From positions 5,984,501 to 6,048,500 of the forward strand of contig NZ_CP031396.1 in NCBI RefSeq assembly GCF_003363755.1: 64,000 nucleotides of DNA, written 5' to 3'. Below, piece after piece: positions 17,041-25,468 of the stretch. A program made the translations under genes and the position numbers. Within the stretch, counting starts at the first letter, position 1, and every line of letters starts with the position of its first letter. The notes under the pieces are model-generated. The model saw only the letters and a program-made list of their open reading frames with translations, was not told the DNA's origin and ran no database searches. The DNA comes from Pseudomonas protegens (lineage in GTDB: Bacteria; Pseudomonadota; Gammaproteobacteria; Pseudomonadales; Pseudomonadaceae).

Positions 17041-18539
17041 CAGAAGCGCTCCAGTTCGGGGAAGGGCAGTTGCCCATGATGGATATGCATGGCGCCGAAT
17101 TCAGCGCAGCGTTGCAGGGTCGGGATGTTCTTGCCGGGGTTGAGCAGGCCGCCGGGATCGAAGGCGGCCTTGACCCCATGGAACAGCGCCAGCTCGTGGG
17201 CGTTGAACTGGGCGCACATCTGGTTGATTTTCTCCCGGCCCACGCCGTGTTCGCCGGTGATGCTGCCGCCCACCGCCACGCACAGTTCGAGGATCTTGCC
17301 GCCCAGGGCCTCGGCCCGCTGCAGCTCGCCCGGCCGGTTGGCATCGAACAGGATCAGCGGGTGCATGTTGCCGTCCCCGGCATGGAACACGTTGGCCACC
17401 CGCAGTTGATGCTCGGCGGCGAGACGAGCAATGCCCCGTAACACCCCCGGCAGCTGGCGCCGGGGAATGGTGCCGTCCATGCAGTAGTAGTCCGGGGACA
17501 AACGGCCCACCGCTGGAAAGGCGTTCTTGCGCCCGGCCCAGAAGCGCACGCGCTCGGCTTCGTCCCGGGCCAGTCGCACCTCCCTGGCGCCGGCGCGTTC
17601 CAGCACCTGGCGCACCCGCTCGCAGTCGTCATGCACATCAGCCTCAACCCCGTCCAGTTCGCACAGCAGGATGGCTTCGGCGTCCACCGGGTAGCCGGCG
17701 TGGATGAAGTCCTCGGCGGCGCGGATCGCCAGGTTGTCCATCATCTCCAGGCCGCCGGGGATGATCCCCGCGGCAATGATCTCGGCCACGGCGCGGCCGG
17801 CGGCTTCCACCGAATCGAAGGCCGCCAGCAGCACCTTGGCGATCGGCGGCTTGGGCAGCAGCTTGACCGTGACCTCGGTGATTACCCCCAACAGGCCCTC
17901 GGAGCCGGTGACCAGCGCCAGCAGGTCGAACCCCGGCGCGTCCAGGGCCTGACTGCCCAGGGTCATGGCTTGGCCGTCGACGCTGAGCATCTGCACCTGC
18001 AGCAGGTTGTGCACGGTCAGGCCGTATTTCAGGCAATGCACGCCCCCGGCGTTTTCCGCGACGTTGCCGCCGATGGAGCAAGCGATCTGTGATGAAGGAT
18101 CGGGGGCGTAGTACAGGCCAAAAGGCGCCGCCGCCTGGGAAATCGCCAGGTTGCGCACCCCCGGCTGGAGCCTTGCGCAGCGGGCGGCCGGGTCGATCTG
18201 CAGGATGTCCTTGAAGCGCGCCATCACCAGCAGCAGGCCTTTTTCCAGGGGCAGGGCGCCTCCGGACAAACCCGTACCGGCCCCTCGGGGGACCACTGGC
18301 ACCCGGTGCTCATGGCAGATCTGCAGCAAGCGCTGGACCTCGTGCAGATGCCGCGGCAGGGCCACCAGCATCGGTGTGGTGCGATAGGCACTGAGGCCGT
18401 CGCATTCGTAGGGCTTGAGCTGCGGCTCCTGGTCCAGCAGTTCCAGGTCCGGCAATTGGCTGCGCAAGGCCCGGATCAGGGCCTGTTGGTCGACGTCGGG
18501 CAGGGCGCCGTCGAGGGTTTCGTCATAGAGAATCGTCAT
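17040..18539 (-). CDS. glcD: Glycolate oxidase subunit GlcD
   Basis: A 499-residue FAD-linked oxidase, catalytic subunit of glycolate dehydrogenase. The FAD-binding domain shows VPRGAGTGLSGGALP at about residues 83-97 and CSIGGNVAENAGGVHCLKYG at about 150-170. The C-terminal domain contains NVFHAGDGNMHPLILFD and the SITGEHGVGREK motif near residue 434. It is the first gene of glcDEF. The usual regulator gene glcC is not present upstream; the 250 bp before it instead lead to a divergent metallothionein gene, so control must come from elsewhere. Confidence 0.95.
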   Translation of the reverse strand: MTILYDETLDGALPDVDQQALIRALRSQLPDLELLDQEPQLKPYECDGLSAYRTTPMLVALPRHLHEVQRLLQICHEHRVPVVPRGAGTGLSGGALPLEKGLLLVMARFKDILQIDPAARCARLQPGVRNLAISQAAAPFGLYYAPDPSSQIACSIGGNVAENAGGVHCLKYGLTVHNLLQVQMLSVDGQAMTLGSQALDAPGFDLLALVTGSEGLLGVITEVTVKLLPKPPIAKVLLAAFDSVEAAGRAVAEIIAAGIIPGGLEMMDNLAIRAAEDFIHAGYPVDAEAILLCELDGVEADVHDDCERVRQVLERAGAREVRLARDEAERVRFWAGRKNAFPAVGRLSPDYYCMDGTIPRRQLPGVLRGIARLAAEHQLRVANVFHAGDGNMHPLILFDANRPGELQRAEALGGKILELCVAVGGSITGEHGVGREKINQMCAQFNAHELALFHGVKAAFDPGGLLNPGKNIPTLQRCAEFGAMHIHHGQLPFPELERF

Positions 18540-18791
18540 GGGCGGCGAATGACCTTGGGTTGTTCTTGTCAGGTCGAGACAGCATGACCACGGCCTGCAT
18601 CATTGGCTGGCCGGGCCGGGGTGGCCATCGGTCCATGCGGGCGCTGGCCGAATCACTTTAGTCGCTGTTGGCGTGGCGGGGGGGCTGGGTTGGCCTAGTC
18701 TTTGGAGGGCTCGTACCGTGCAGTGGCTGCCATTGTCTGAGGTGGCGCGGTGATCGAGTCCCCTGAAAGACTGATAAAAAGGAACCCTGCC

Positions 18792-18962
18792 ATGTCCAAT
18801 GAAACCTGCGCCTGTCCGGCCTGCACCTGCAAGCTGGGGCCCCATGCGATTGTCCGTCACGGCAAGCACTACTGCTGTCAGGCTTGCGCCGATCATCACG
18901 CTCATGGTGAGCCTTGTGCTTCCACCCAAGGGTGCAAATGCGCCCAAGGCGCCCACGGCTGA
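18792..18962 (+). CDS. Bacterial metallothionein
   Basis: A 56-residue Cys-rich protein with ten cysteines (Cys6, 8, 11, 13, 28, 29, 32, 42, 48, 50) and several histidines, matching the BmtA/SmtA-type bacterial metallothioneins that bind Zn2+ and Cd2+ in a cytoplasmic cluster. The motif CACPACTC is near the N-terminus, and YCCQACADHH forms the central zinc-finger-like part. The ATG at 18792 has AAGGAA upstream; a longer frame adds an unrelated leader. It is divergent from glcD and is followed by a strong hairpin. Confidence 0.9.
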   Translation: MSNETCACPACTCKLGPHAIVRHGKHYCCQACADHHAHGEPCASTQGCKCAQGAHG

Positions 18963-18967
18963 AGAGC

Positions 18968-19003
18968 GCAAACGGGTGGGGCTGCGGCTCCACCCGTTTG
19001 CGG
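18968..19003. terminator. Strong hairpin between metallothionein and a small convergent gene
   Basis: CGCAAACGGGTGG (18968-18980) pairs perfectly over 13 bp with CCACCCGTTTGCG (18991-19003) around a 10-nt loop. No T tract follows, so it may act as a transcription barrier or mRNA-stabilising end shared by the two convergent genes rather than a canonical intrinsic terminator. Confidence 0.65.
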
Positions 19004-19008
19004 CGGGC

Positions 19009-19236
19009 CTAGACCGAAGGCCGCCAGGTGACATTCTCGATACCGAACTTTTCCGCCATGGGCTTGCTGGTCTTCTTCACCCGTTCCCGGCCGAAACGGC
19101 CGATGCGGCCCACTCCCGCATCACAGCTTGCCCAGTGCCAGGCCTCGGCGTTGTCCATCTTTTCCTGGCGGATGATGAAGGACTTGGGAGCGCCGTGAAG
19201 GGTGTATTCGATGACGAAGAGTTTTGCGTTGTTCAT
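19009..19236 (-). CDS. Small conserved Pseudomonas protein (DUF6555-like)
   Basis: A 75-residue protein beginning MNNAKLFVIEYTL, with a basic middle (GRFGRERVKKTSKPMAEKFG). Small proteins with this opening and the AWHWASCDAGVG segment are widespread in Pseudomonas; I associate them with DUF6555 from memory only. No function is known. It is convergent with the metallothionein gene across the 13-bp hairpin. Confidence 0.65.
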   Translation of the reverse strand: MNNAKLFVIEYTLHGAPKSFIIRQEKMDNAEAWHWASCDAGVGRIGRFGRERVKKTSKPMAEKFGIENVTWRPSV

Positions 19237-19377
19237 AAAGCCTCTGTTCCTCCCTGTGATCCTTGAGTGATCCCCCGCAGGCGCAAAAATTCACTTTGAT
19301 TGGCCGACTCTGGCGCCAACGGTCATGGCCCTGAGCGCGCCTTCGTCGGCACGCCGGCTCCTGCGGGTTGCCACGGA

Positions 19378-20406
19378 TCAGGCGTCGGGGACGCCTGTTT
19401 CCCAGGTCGACCAGTTGTTGAGAATGTCCTGCACCAGCGGATTGCCGGCCCGGTAGAGGTTCTCCAGGGCCGGGACAAAGCCGCCCTGGTCGGCGTACTT
19501 GAGCAGGTTGTCCACTTCACTGGCCCCCGGCGCCGGGCGGTCGAAATCGGAACCGGCGCGCAGCACCGCCAGGCGCTGGATGTCCACCAGACCCTCGCGG
19601 CTGGCCCGCAGCAAGGCTTCGTAGGTGGAGTTGTCTTCCTGCTGGGTGGTGCAGTAGGTGCCTTTGTTGTCGGTCAGCAGGCGGGTCCAGACTTCGGCCC
19701 GTTCGCTCAGGCGAGTGCCGGAGAACCAGGTGTTGCCCGCCAGGGTGTCGCAGCGGGTCACCACCGGCGGCTGGTTGGCCGGGGCCTTGGGGTATTTCAG
19801 GCGCCAGGCCGCCGATTCCTGGCTCTCGCTCAAGGTCACCCGCTGGCTCAGGGCGAAGGCCTTGGCCTGGAGCTTGGGGTTGAGCTCGAAGACTTCGGTC
19901 TTGTAGTCCAGGGGCGGTTTTTCGTTCGGCCCCTTGGTGTTGATCCCCAGGTAGCCGGTGGGCCAGTCCTTGGGCGCATCCCGGGAGTCGATTTCCCACT
20001 GGGTGCCGAACTCCACCAGGTAATGCGCCCAGGCGGCGGTGCCGAGGGTGCCGTGGTGCGGGCTGATGCCGGCGATCCCGGCAATCAGGAAATAGCTTTT
20101 GCGCAGGTCGAACTTCGGCGACAGGGCCAGGGCCAGGGTCGACGCCGCGGCATTGGTCTGGCCCATGCCGGTGGTCAACAGGCACACGTCCCGGTCATTG
20201 CAGCGAATGCTCGGATACTCCGCCGCCAGCCCCGGCACGCGAATCTCGCGCTTGAGCTCCAGGCGCTCGATCCAGTGCTGCGCTTCCGGCGCGAACATGC
20301 TGATCAGCACCACCTTGGGCTTGATCGGCGCCTCATTGGCCCAGGCGCCGCCTGCCAGCACAGCCCCCAGTCCCAATACCCACGAAACCTTTGTAATCCC
20401 ACGCAT
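19378..20406 (-). CDS. Purine nucleoside permease-like (NUP family) secreted protein
   Basis: A 342-residue protein with a signal peptide (about residues 1-23, ending GGAWA-NEA) and a nucleoside-phosphorylase-like fold: KVVLISMFAPEAQHW, VCLLTTGMGQTNAAASTLAL at about 75-95, and YFLIAGIAGISPHHGTLGTAAWAHYLVEFGTQ at about 105-140. This is the NUP family, named for fungal purine nucleoside permease; bacterial members are secreted and probably bind or cleave nucleosides. The next gene on the strand is a nucleoside-type outer-membrane porin, which supports a role in nucleoside uptake. Confidence 0.85.
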   Translation of the reverse strand: MRGITKVSWVLGLGAVLAGGAWANEAPIKPKVVLISMFAPEAQHWIERLELKREIRVPGLAAEYPSIRCNDRDVCLLTTGMGQTNAAASTLALALSPKFDLRKSYFLIAGIAGISPHHGTLGTAAWAHYLVEFGTQWEIDSRDAPKDWPTGYLGINTKGPNEKPPLDYKTEVFELNPKLQAKAFALSQRVTLSESQESAAWRLKYPKAPANQPPVVTRCDTLAGNTWFSGTRLSERAEVWTRLLTDNKGTYCTTQQEDNSTYEALLRASREGLVDIQRLAVLRAGSDFDRPAPGASEVDNLLKYADQGGFVPALENLYRAGNPLVQDILNNWSTWETGVPDA

Positions 20407-20514
20407 ACAACCTCCATGACTGCCGTTAACCGGCGCTTATCCTGCCTGGTCCAGGTTGCAACTCATCGCAACCGTTCTTGTCTTGCCGTTTGCCGCTCGA
20501 AGCTTGCCATTGCT

Positions 20515-21462
20515 CTAGAACTGATAGCCGACCCCGGCGTAATAGCCCCAGCCATTGGAGCGGGCACGGAACTCGCCGTCGCCGAAATTCAGCACGCTGC
20601 CATCCTCCCAGTTGCCGCCGTTGTGGAAGTAGCGGCCCACCAGGGTGAAGCGCAGGTGAGTGAAGGCGTACAGCAGCACGTTGGTGGCCACCGTGGCATT
20701 GGCGGTGCGCGCCGGGTTGTCCTTGTGCAGGTCGGAGCCGAAATCGAAATTGGTGAAACCGATGTAGGTCAGCGAGGCGCCGTTGCTGTAGCTGTCGATG
20801 GGCACGATGTATTTGAGCTGGGCGCGGTAGCCGTCCCAGGAATACTCGTTGCTGGCGCCGTAGTTTTCCCACTGGTAGCGGCCATAGAAGTTGGCCGAGA
20901 GGTTGACCCGCGAATGGGTGTCGATGTCGGTGCCCAGTCCGCTGTACAGGGTGTTGGCGCGGTTGGCGGTGCGGCTGCCGTGGTCGTAGATCCAGTCGAA
21001 GGCCACATACCACTCCTTGATCGGACCGATGGCCAGGCTGCGACCGGCCAGGTAATCGATGGAGATCCGCGGTTCGTGCTCCATGAACAGCGGCGAGCCG
21101 TGGTCCCAGATGCCTTTGTCGTGGCTGTTGCCGATGTCGAGGATCTTCGGCAGGTCGATGTAGCCGTACAGCTCGAAGGGGCCCTTGCGCCCGAAGTATT
21201 CGTACTCCAGGTAGATGTCGTCCGCCGGGCGCGGGCCGAAGCTGATGTCCTTGCTGCCGATCAGCATCAGGTCCTGGTTGTACCAGTCGGAAAGGTAGGC
21301 GCCCTGTTTCGCGGATTGCACATCGGCGCTCAGGCTTTCGCCCTGGGCTGACGCGTCCGGCGCGGGGGATTGGGCCAGCGTGGCGTGACTGAGTAGACCC
21401 GTAACGCCGGCCAGCCCGAGGGAAACAGCCCATTGGCCATGACGGGGGAAGCGGTTGTGCAT
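20515..21462 (-). CDS. Nucleoside-specific outer-membrane porin (Tsx/OmpK-like)
   Basis: A 315-residue outer-membrane beta-barrel protein. The signal peptide (about residues 1-30) ends near TLAQS. The mature protein alternates aromatic and polar residues (GPRPADDIYLEYEYFGRKGPFELYGYIDLPKIL, NSHDKGIWDHGSPLFMEHEPR) and ends in ...YAGVGYQF, a C-terminal Phe barrel signature. This layout is that of Tsx/OmpK nucleoside channels. The start at 21462 is preferred. It lies upstream of the NUP gene on the same strand (108-bp gap), and a perfect PurR-like palindrome precedes it. Confidence 0.85.
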   Translation of the reverse strand: MHNRFPRHGQWAVSLGLAGVTGLLSHATLAQSPAPDASAQGESLSADVQSAKQGAYLSDWYNQDLMLIGSKDISFGPRPADDIYLEYEYFGRKGPFELYGYIDLPKILDIGNSHDKGIWDHGSPLFMEHEPRISIDYLAGRSLAIGPIKEWYVAFDWIYDHGSRTANRANTLYSGLGTDIDTHSRVNLSANFYGRYQWENYGASNEYSWDGYRAQLKYIVPIDSYSNGASLTYIGFTNFDFGSDLHKDNPARTANATVATNVLLYAFTHLRFTLVGRYFHNGGNWEDGSVLNFGDGEFRARSNGWGYYAGVGYQF

Positions 21463-21546
21463 GGAAAGTCCCTGTTCGTGCGGTGTGAAGTCCCTGATGT
21501 CCGTTCGCGCGCGTGGCGGTGGCGAACACCCACAAATTTGCAACTC

Positions 21547-21558
21547 GCAAACGTTTGC
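21547..21558. promoter_or_regulatory. PurR-like operator upstream of the nucleoside porin
   Basis: GCAAACGTTTGC is a perfect 12-bp palindrome, 85 bp upstream of the porin start, in the context CGCAAACGTTTGCA. It matches the core of the LacI-family PurR box (ACGCAAACGTTTGCGT). It probably couples porin and NUP expression to a purine/nucleoside-sensing LacI-family repressor encoded elsewhere. Confidence 0.65.
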
Positions 21559-21712
21559 ACATGGCGTACCAACTTGAAATAGGCGGTTGAAAAACAATTG
21601 GAAACGCCTCGGAAGCTGGCTCTGGGGTCAAAAAATGCCCGGGCAGGGGGCGGTGGGCGCGAAAGCGGGGCACTGTTAAAGTCCGGGGCTGGATTTTCTG
21701 CGGAGCTCGACC

Positions 21713-22078
21713 ATGGCGTTGCATCAACTCTTGCTGGAATTGGAAACCCGCCTGCAGCAGGCCGAAGTGCGTGCCGATCGCCAGTTGCTGGACGACTTGC
21801 TGGCCGACGACTTTCTCGAGTTCGGCGCCAGTGGCGGGCGTTGGGACAAGGCACAGGTGCTGGAAAGCCTGCCGCAGCAAGTGTTTATCGAGCGCCGGAT
21901 CAGCGAGTTCTCGTTGCAGCTTCTGGCGGCCGATCTGGCCCAGGTCACCTACCTGTGCCATAACGCCGCAGCCGGCGGGCGCGCGGCCGGCAGCGCCTGG
22001 CGCAGTTCGCTGTGGCGCTGCCGCGAAGGGCGCTGGCAGATGCTGTTCCACCAGGGCACGCCCCGGCCCGGGGCCTGA
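21713..22078 (+). CDS. NTF2-like (DUF4440) protein
   Basis: A 121-residue soluble protein with the SnoaL/DUF4440 pattern: an N-terminal helix pair LLELETRLQQAEVRADRQLLDDLLADDFLEFG, then beta strands ending WRSSLWRCREGRWQMLFHQGTP. These proteins form a cone-shaped fold for small ligands; no catalytic residues are assignable. It precedes selD by 45 bp on the same strand but is probably unrelated to selenium use. It is divergent from the porin gene. Confidence 0.8.
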   Translation: MALHQLLLELETRLQQAEVRADRQLLDDLLADDFLEFGASGGRWDKAQVLESLPQQVFIERRISEFSLQLLAADLAQVTYLCHNAAAGGRAAGSAWRSSLWRCREGRWQMLFHQGTPRPGA

Positions 22079-22123
22079 CCCCCTCTGCTAGAATCCTGCG
22101 TCCCGAACTTGACGAGGTGCCCC

Positions 22124-23158
22124 ATGAGCGAGCCGATTCGCCTGACCCAGTACAGCCACGGAGCCGGCTGCGGCTGCAAGATTTCCCCCCAGGTACTGGA
22201 GGTGATCCTGGCCGGCAGCGGGGCGCAGAACCTCGACCCCAAGCTGTGGGTCGGCAACGCTTCGCGCGATGACGCGGCGGTCTACGCCATCGATGAAGAG
22301 CGCGGCGTGGTCTCCACCACCGACTTTTTCATGCCCATCGTCGACGACCCCTTCGACTTCGGCCGCATCGCCGCCACCAACGCCATCAGCGATATCTACG
22401 CCATGGGCGGCGACCCGCTGATGGCCATCGCCATTCTCGGTTGGCCGGTGAACGTGCTGGCCCCTGAAATCGCCCGGGAAGTGATCCGCGGCGGCCGCGC
22501 CGTGTGCGACGCGGCGGGCATTCCCCTGGCGGGCGGCCATTCCATCGACGCGCCGGAGCCGATCTTCGGCCTGGCGGTGACCGGGCTGGTGGAAAAACGC
22601 TTCATGAAACGCAACGACACCGCCACCGCCGGTTGCCTGCTGTACCTGACCAAGCCCCTGGGGATCGGCGTGCTCACCACCGCCGAGAAAAAGGGCAAGC
22701 TGCGCGACGCCGACATCGGTCTGGCCCGCGACTGGATGTGCACCCTGAACAAGCCCGGCAGCCGTTTCGGCAAGTTCGAAGGGGTGACCGCGATGACCGA
22801 CGTCACCGGTTTCGGCCTGCTCGGGCACCTGGTGGAAATGGCCGATGGCAGCGGCCTCACCGCACAGATTCACTACGACCGCGTACCGCGCCTGCCCGGG
22901 GTTGAGTACTACCTGGATCAGGGCTGCGTGCCCGGCGGCACCTTGCGCAACTACAGCAGCTACGCCGAGAAGATCGGCCGGGTCCAGGAGCTGCACAAAC
23001 GGGTGCTCTGCGACCCGCAGACCAGCGGCGGGCTGCTGGTGGCGGTTACGCCTGAAGGCAATGCCGAGTTCCTCGCCCTGGCGGCGGAGCTGGGCCTGGA
23101 ACTGGCGCCCATCGGTGAACTGGTGGAGCGACAGAGCCACGCGGTCGAGGTGTTCTGA
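22124..23158 (+). CDS. selD: Selenide, water dikinase
   Basis: A 344-residue enzyme making selenophosphate from selenide and ATP. The N-terminal active-site region HGAGCGCKISP holds the reactive Cys (about residue 17, Cys rather than Sec) and the essential Lys. VGNASRDDAAVY, VSTTDFFMPIVDDPFDFGRIAATNAISDIYAMGG and GGHSIDAPEPIFGLAVTG are classic SelD motifs. The ATG at 22124 has GAGGTG upstream. Its stop overlaps the mnmH start, so selenophosphate supply and 2-selenouridine tRNA modification are translationally coupled. Confidence 0.96.
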   Translation: MSEPIRLTQYSHGAGCGCKISPQVLEVILAGSGAQNLDPKLWVGNASRDDAAVYAIDEERGVVSTTDFFMPIVDDPFDFGRIAATNAISDIYAMGGDPLMAIAILGWPVNVLAPEIAREVIRGGRAVCDAAGIPLAGGHSIDAPEPIFGLAVTGLVEKRFMKRNDTATAGCLLYLTKPLGIGVLTTAEKKGKLRDADIGLARDWMCTLNKPGSRFGKFEGVTAMTDVTGFGLLGHLVEMADGSGLTAQIHYDRVPRLPGVEYYLDQGCVPGGTLRNYSSYAEKIGRVQELHKRVLCDPQTSGGLLVAVTPEGNAEFLALAAELGLELAPIGELVERQSHAVEVF

Positions 23159-24258
23159 TGCCTCTGGACTGCACCGACTACCGCGAGATCTTCCTCAACG
23201 ACCGGCCGATGATGGACACCCGGGCGCCGATCGAATTCACCAAGGGCGCCTTTCCCGGGGTGCTCAACCTGCCGCTGATGACCGACCAGGAACGCCAGCG
23301 GGTCGGCACCTGCTACAAGCAGCAGGGCCAGCAGGCGGCGATTGTCCTGGGTCATCAGCTGGTGTCCGGCGACATCAAGCAACAGCGCGTCCAGGCCTGG
23401 GCCGATTTCGCCCGGGCTCACCCCAATGGCCTGCTGTACTGCTTCCGTGGCGGCCTGCGCTCGCAGATCGTCCAGCAGTGGCTCAAGGAAGCGGGCATTG
23501 ACTACCCGCGGGTTGGCGGCGGCTACAAGGCCATGCGGACCTTCCTTCTGGACACCACCGAGCAGGCCCTGCAGCAGTGCGATTTTGTCCTGTTGGGGGG
23601 CATGACCGGCACCGGCAAGACCGAAGTGCTGGGCCAGTTGGACAACGCCCTGGACCTGGAAGGCCACGCCAACCACCGCGGCTCCAGCTTCGGCCGCCGC
23701 GCCACCGGGCAGCCGAGCAACATCGACTTCGAAAACCGCCTGGCGGTGGACCTGCTGAAAAAGCGTGAGCGCGGCGTGCAGAGCTTTGTCCTGGAAGACG
23801 AGAACCGCATGATCGGCAGCTGCGCCTTGCCGCTGCCGCTGTACCAGAGCATGCAGGGCCTGCCCATGGTCTGGCTGGAAGACCGCCTCGACAGCCGGGT
23901 ACAGCGCATCCTTGACGATTACGTGGTCAACCTCAGCGCCGAGTTCGTGGCCGTGCATGGCGAGGAAGGGTTTGCCCTGTTTGCCGAACGCCTGCTGGAG
24001 AGCCTGAACAAGATCCACAAACGCCTGGGGGGCGAGCGTCACCAGCGCCTGTTCCTGCTGATGGAAGCGGCGCTGGCGGAACAGGCCCGCAGCGGCGATG
24101 TGGAGCTGCACCGGGCCTGGATCGAAGGCTTGCTCGGCGAATACTACGATCCGATGTACGCCTACCAACGCGAGAGCAAGGGCGCGCGGATCGAGTTCAT
24201 GGGCGAGCACGGCGCGGTGCTCGATTACCTGCGCCAGCGCCAGTCGCCATCGCGCTAG
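23158..24258 (+). CDS. mnmH: tRNA 2-selenouridine synthase
   Basis: A 366-residue enzyme (also called SelU/YbbB) that replaces sulfur with selenium at the wobble 2-thiouridine of certain tRNAs. The N-terminal rhodanese domain has the active-site CFRGGLRSQ at about residues 97-105; a P-loop GMTGTGKTE follows at about 148-156. The start codon overlaps the selD stop. The pair forms a self-sufficient selenouridine module; no selA or selB is in view. A hairpin without T tract follows at 24270-24298. Confidence 0.95.
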   Translation: MPLDCTDYREIFLNDRPMMDTRAPIEFTKGAFPGVLNLPLMTDQERQRVGTCYKQQGQQAAIVLGHQLVSGDIKQQRVQAWADFARAHPNGLLYCFRGGLRSQIVQQWLKEAGIDYPRVGGGYKAMRTFLLDTTEQALQQCDFVLLGGMTGTGKTEVLGQLDNALDLEGHANHRGSSFGRRATGQPSNIDFENRLAVDLLKKRERGVQSFVLEDENRMIGSCALPLPLYQSMQGLPMVWLEDRLDSRVQRILDDYVVNLSAEFVAVHGEEGFALFAERLLESLNKIHKRLGGERHQRLFLLMEAALAEQARSGDVELHRAWIEGLLGEYYDPMYAYQRESKGARIEFMGEHGAVLDYLRQRQSPSR

Positions 24259-24269
24259 CGCTCAATAAC

Positions 24270-24298
24270 CCGCGCGCTCGCAGCCCCCGAGCGCGCGG
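24270..24298. terminator. Hairpin after selD-mnmH
   Basis: CCGCGCGCTCG (24270-24280) pairs over 11 bp with CGAGCGCGCGG (24288-24298) around a 7-nt loop, between mnmH and the convergent DUF3077 gene. There is no T tract, so termination by this hairpin alone is uncertain. Confidence 0.5.
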
Positions 24299-24310
24299 TG
24301 TTCGCGGGCG

Positions 24311-24652
24311 TCAGCCGGCAGGGCGTGGACGGTCGAGCAAGGCCTCGACCACGGCCCGGGCCATTTCCACGGAATGCACCATGGACCAGATCAGGCCACG
24401 CTCGATACCGCTGGCGCGCTCGGTGATTTCATCGGACACCTCCTCGGCGCACTTGAGCAGCAGGGCGACGTGCCTCAAGGCCTGTTCGGCGTTGACCCCG
24501 GCTTGCACGCTGAACAGGGCATTGCCCTGGGCATCGCGCAGGCCGAACGGGCGTGCCTGGGTCGGTTTCAGAGCGGCGAGCAGGTTGGCGTTGGCGCGAT
24601 CCAGCTCGGGATCGCGTAGCGGGCGGGGTGGATCGGGGACGAGCTTTTTCAT
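24311..24652 (-). CDS. DUF3077 family protein
   Basis: A 113-residue soluble protein. FSVQAGVNAEQALRHVALLLKCAEEVSDEIT and the closing GLIWSMVHSVEMARAVVEALL are characteristic of DUF3077, a family abundant in Pseudomonas and of unknown function. The ATG at 24652 has GGAGG 8 nt upstream, which fixes the start; the frame stays open for another 60 codons upstream but without conservation features. It converges with mnmH. Confidence 0.8.
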   Translation of the reverse strand: MKKLVPDPPRPLRDPELDRANANLLAALKPTQARPFGLRDAQGNALFSVQAGVNAEQALRHVALLLKCAEEVSDEITERASGIERGLIWSMVHSVEMARAVVEALLDRPRPAG

Positions 24653-25070
24653 GAGTTGGGTCCTCCAGTCGTTCAAGAACTGCCGGAACTCACTTCCACA
24701 TGAGAGGGTGGCAGCTGTACGCAGGTGTGGAAGACCGGGACTGAAGGATCCGGCGCACCCGAGAGTGCCCCACGTACAGCCGCCATAGAGCGAGGTCACC
24801 CATATTGAAAAATACAGGTGTTCCCATTGAGGCAAGTTGCACGTTCTTCATGTCCGGACTTCCACATCCGAGTCGCTGATGGTGCAGCGACCGGGGGAGA
24901 CTGCCTGACGAACACCCAGGGCACAAGCCGCTCAAAGGCGTTGGCGATTCTCTCGGACAAGCCTTACAAAACAAAGCGAAAACTCTGGTTTCGGGAGCGG
25001 CATTCCCTGATCAATGTGTTTCAAGACGATGCTGTGGCGGAGGGGTGGTGCTTCGATTGGAAACCTGTGC
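24653..25070. other. Gene-poor spacer with no convincing gene
   Basis: This 418-bp stretch contains only short frames without ribosome binding sites. Its composition is slightly less GC-rich than its flanks, and the motif ACTTCCACAT appears twice (about 24690 and 24853). With a truncated hicB next to it, the area looks like decayed accessory DNA. Confidence 0.4.
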
Positions 25071-25280
25071 TCAACGGAGTTGAGCGGGGACAGCCGAGTG
25101 TTTGCAGGTGCTCAAATAGTCATCGACCGCCTCTTTGAACGCGACCTCCAGCTCAGCCAGGGTTTGCCCTTCATAGCTCACCAGGGCTTTGATGAACTGG
25201 AGCCTGCCAAAGAGGCAGTGATCCTCGGGGCTGACTTCAATAGAGCCGTAATAGCCCTTGTGTTGCAGCAGGTTGTTCAC
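25071..25280 (-). pseudogene. hicB: Truncated HicB-type antitoxin
   Basis: The frame encodes the HicB N-terminal domain: HKGYYGSIEVSPEDHCLFGRLQFIKALVSYEGQT followed by AFKEAVDDYLSTC. Intact HicB proteins of this type continue after this Cys for ~40 more residues with a ribbon-helix-helix DNA-binding domain. Here the reading changes to KHSAVPAQLR and stops, and no continuation is seen in the other two frames. The GTG at 25280 is the likely start. No intact hicA toxin is present; the sequence upstream to about 25400 may be remnant. It appears to be a dead toxin-antitoxin locus. Confidence 0.65.
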
Positions 25281-25468
25281 GGTATCGAGGCCTCCGGGTC
25301 TGCGTTGTTCGATGACGTGGCGAAGCATCTCGCTCTTTAGCTCATGACCGGGGCGCGCTTTGCGCAGGTTGCACATCGCGCGCGATCGAGTCGATGCCGA
25401 TGCCAAGAGCCGACGTGTCGCTGCCTATTCGAGCCTGACCCGAATCGGCGGCAGCGACAACCAGAGCC

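Noticed and set aside
24690..24974. A 94-residue minus-strand frame with several Cys
   Set aside because: No ribosome binding site, no recognisable family and no context; it is probably chance in a decayed spacer.
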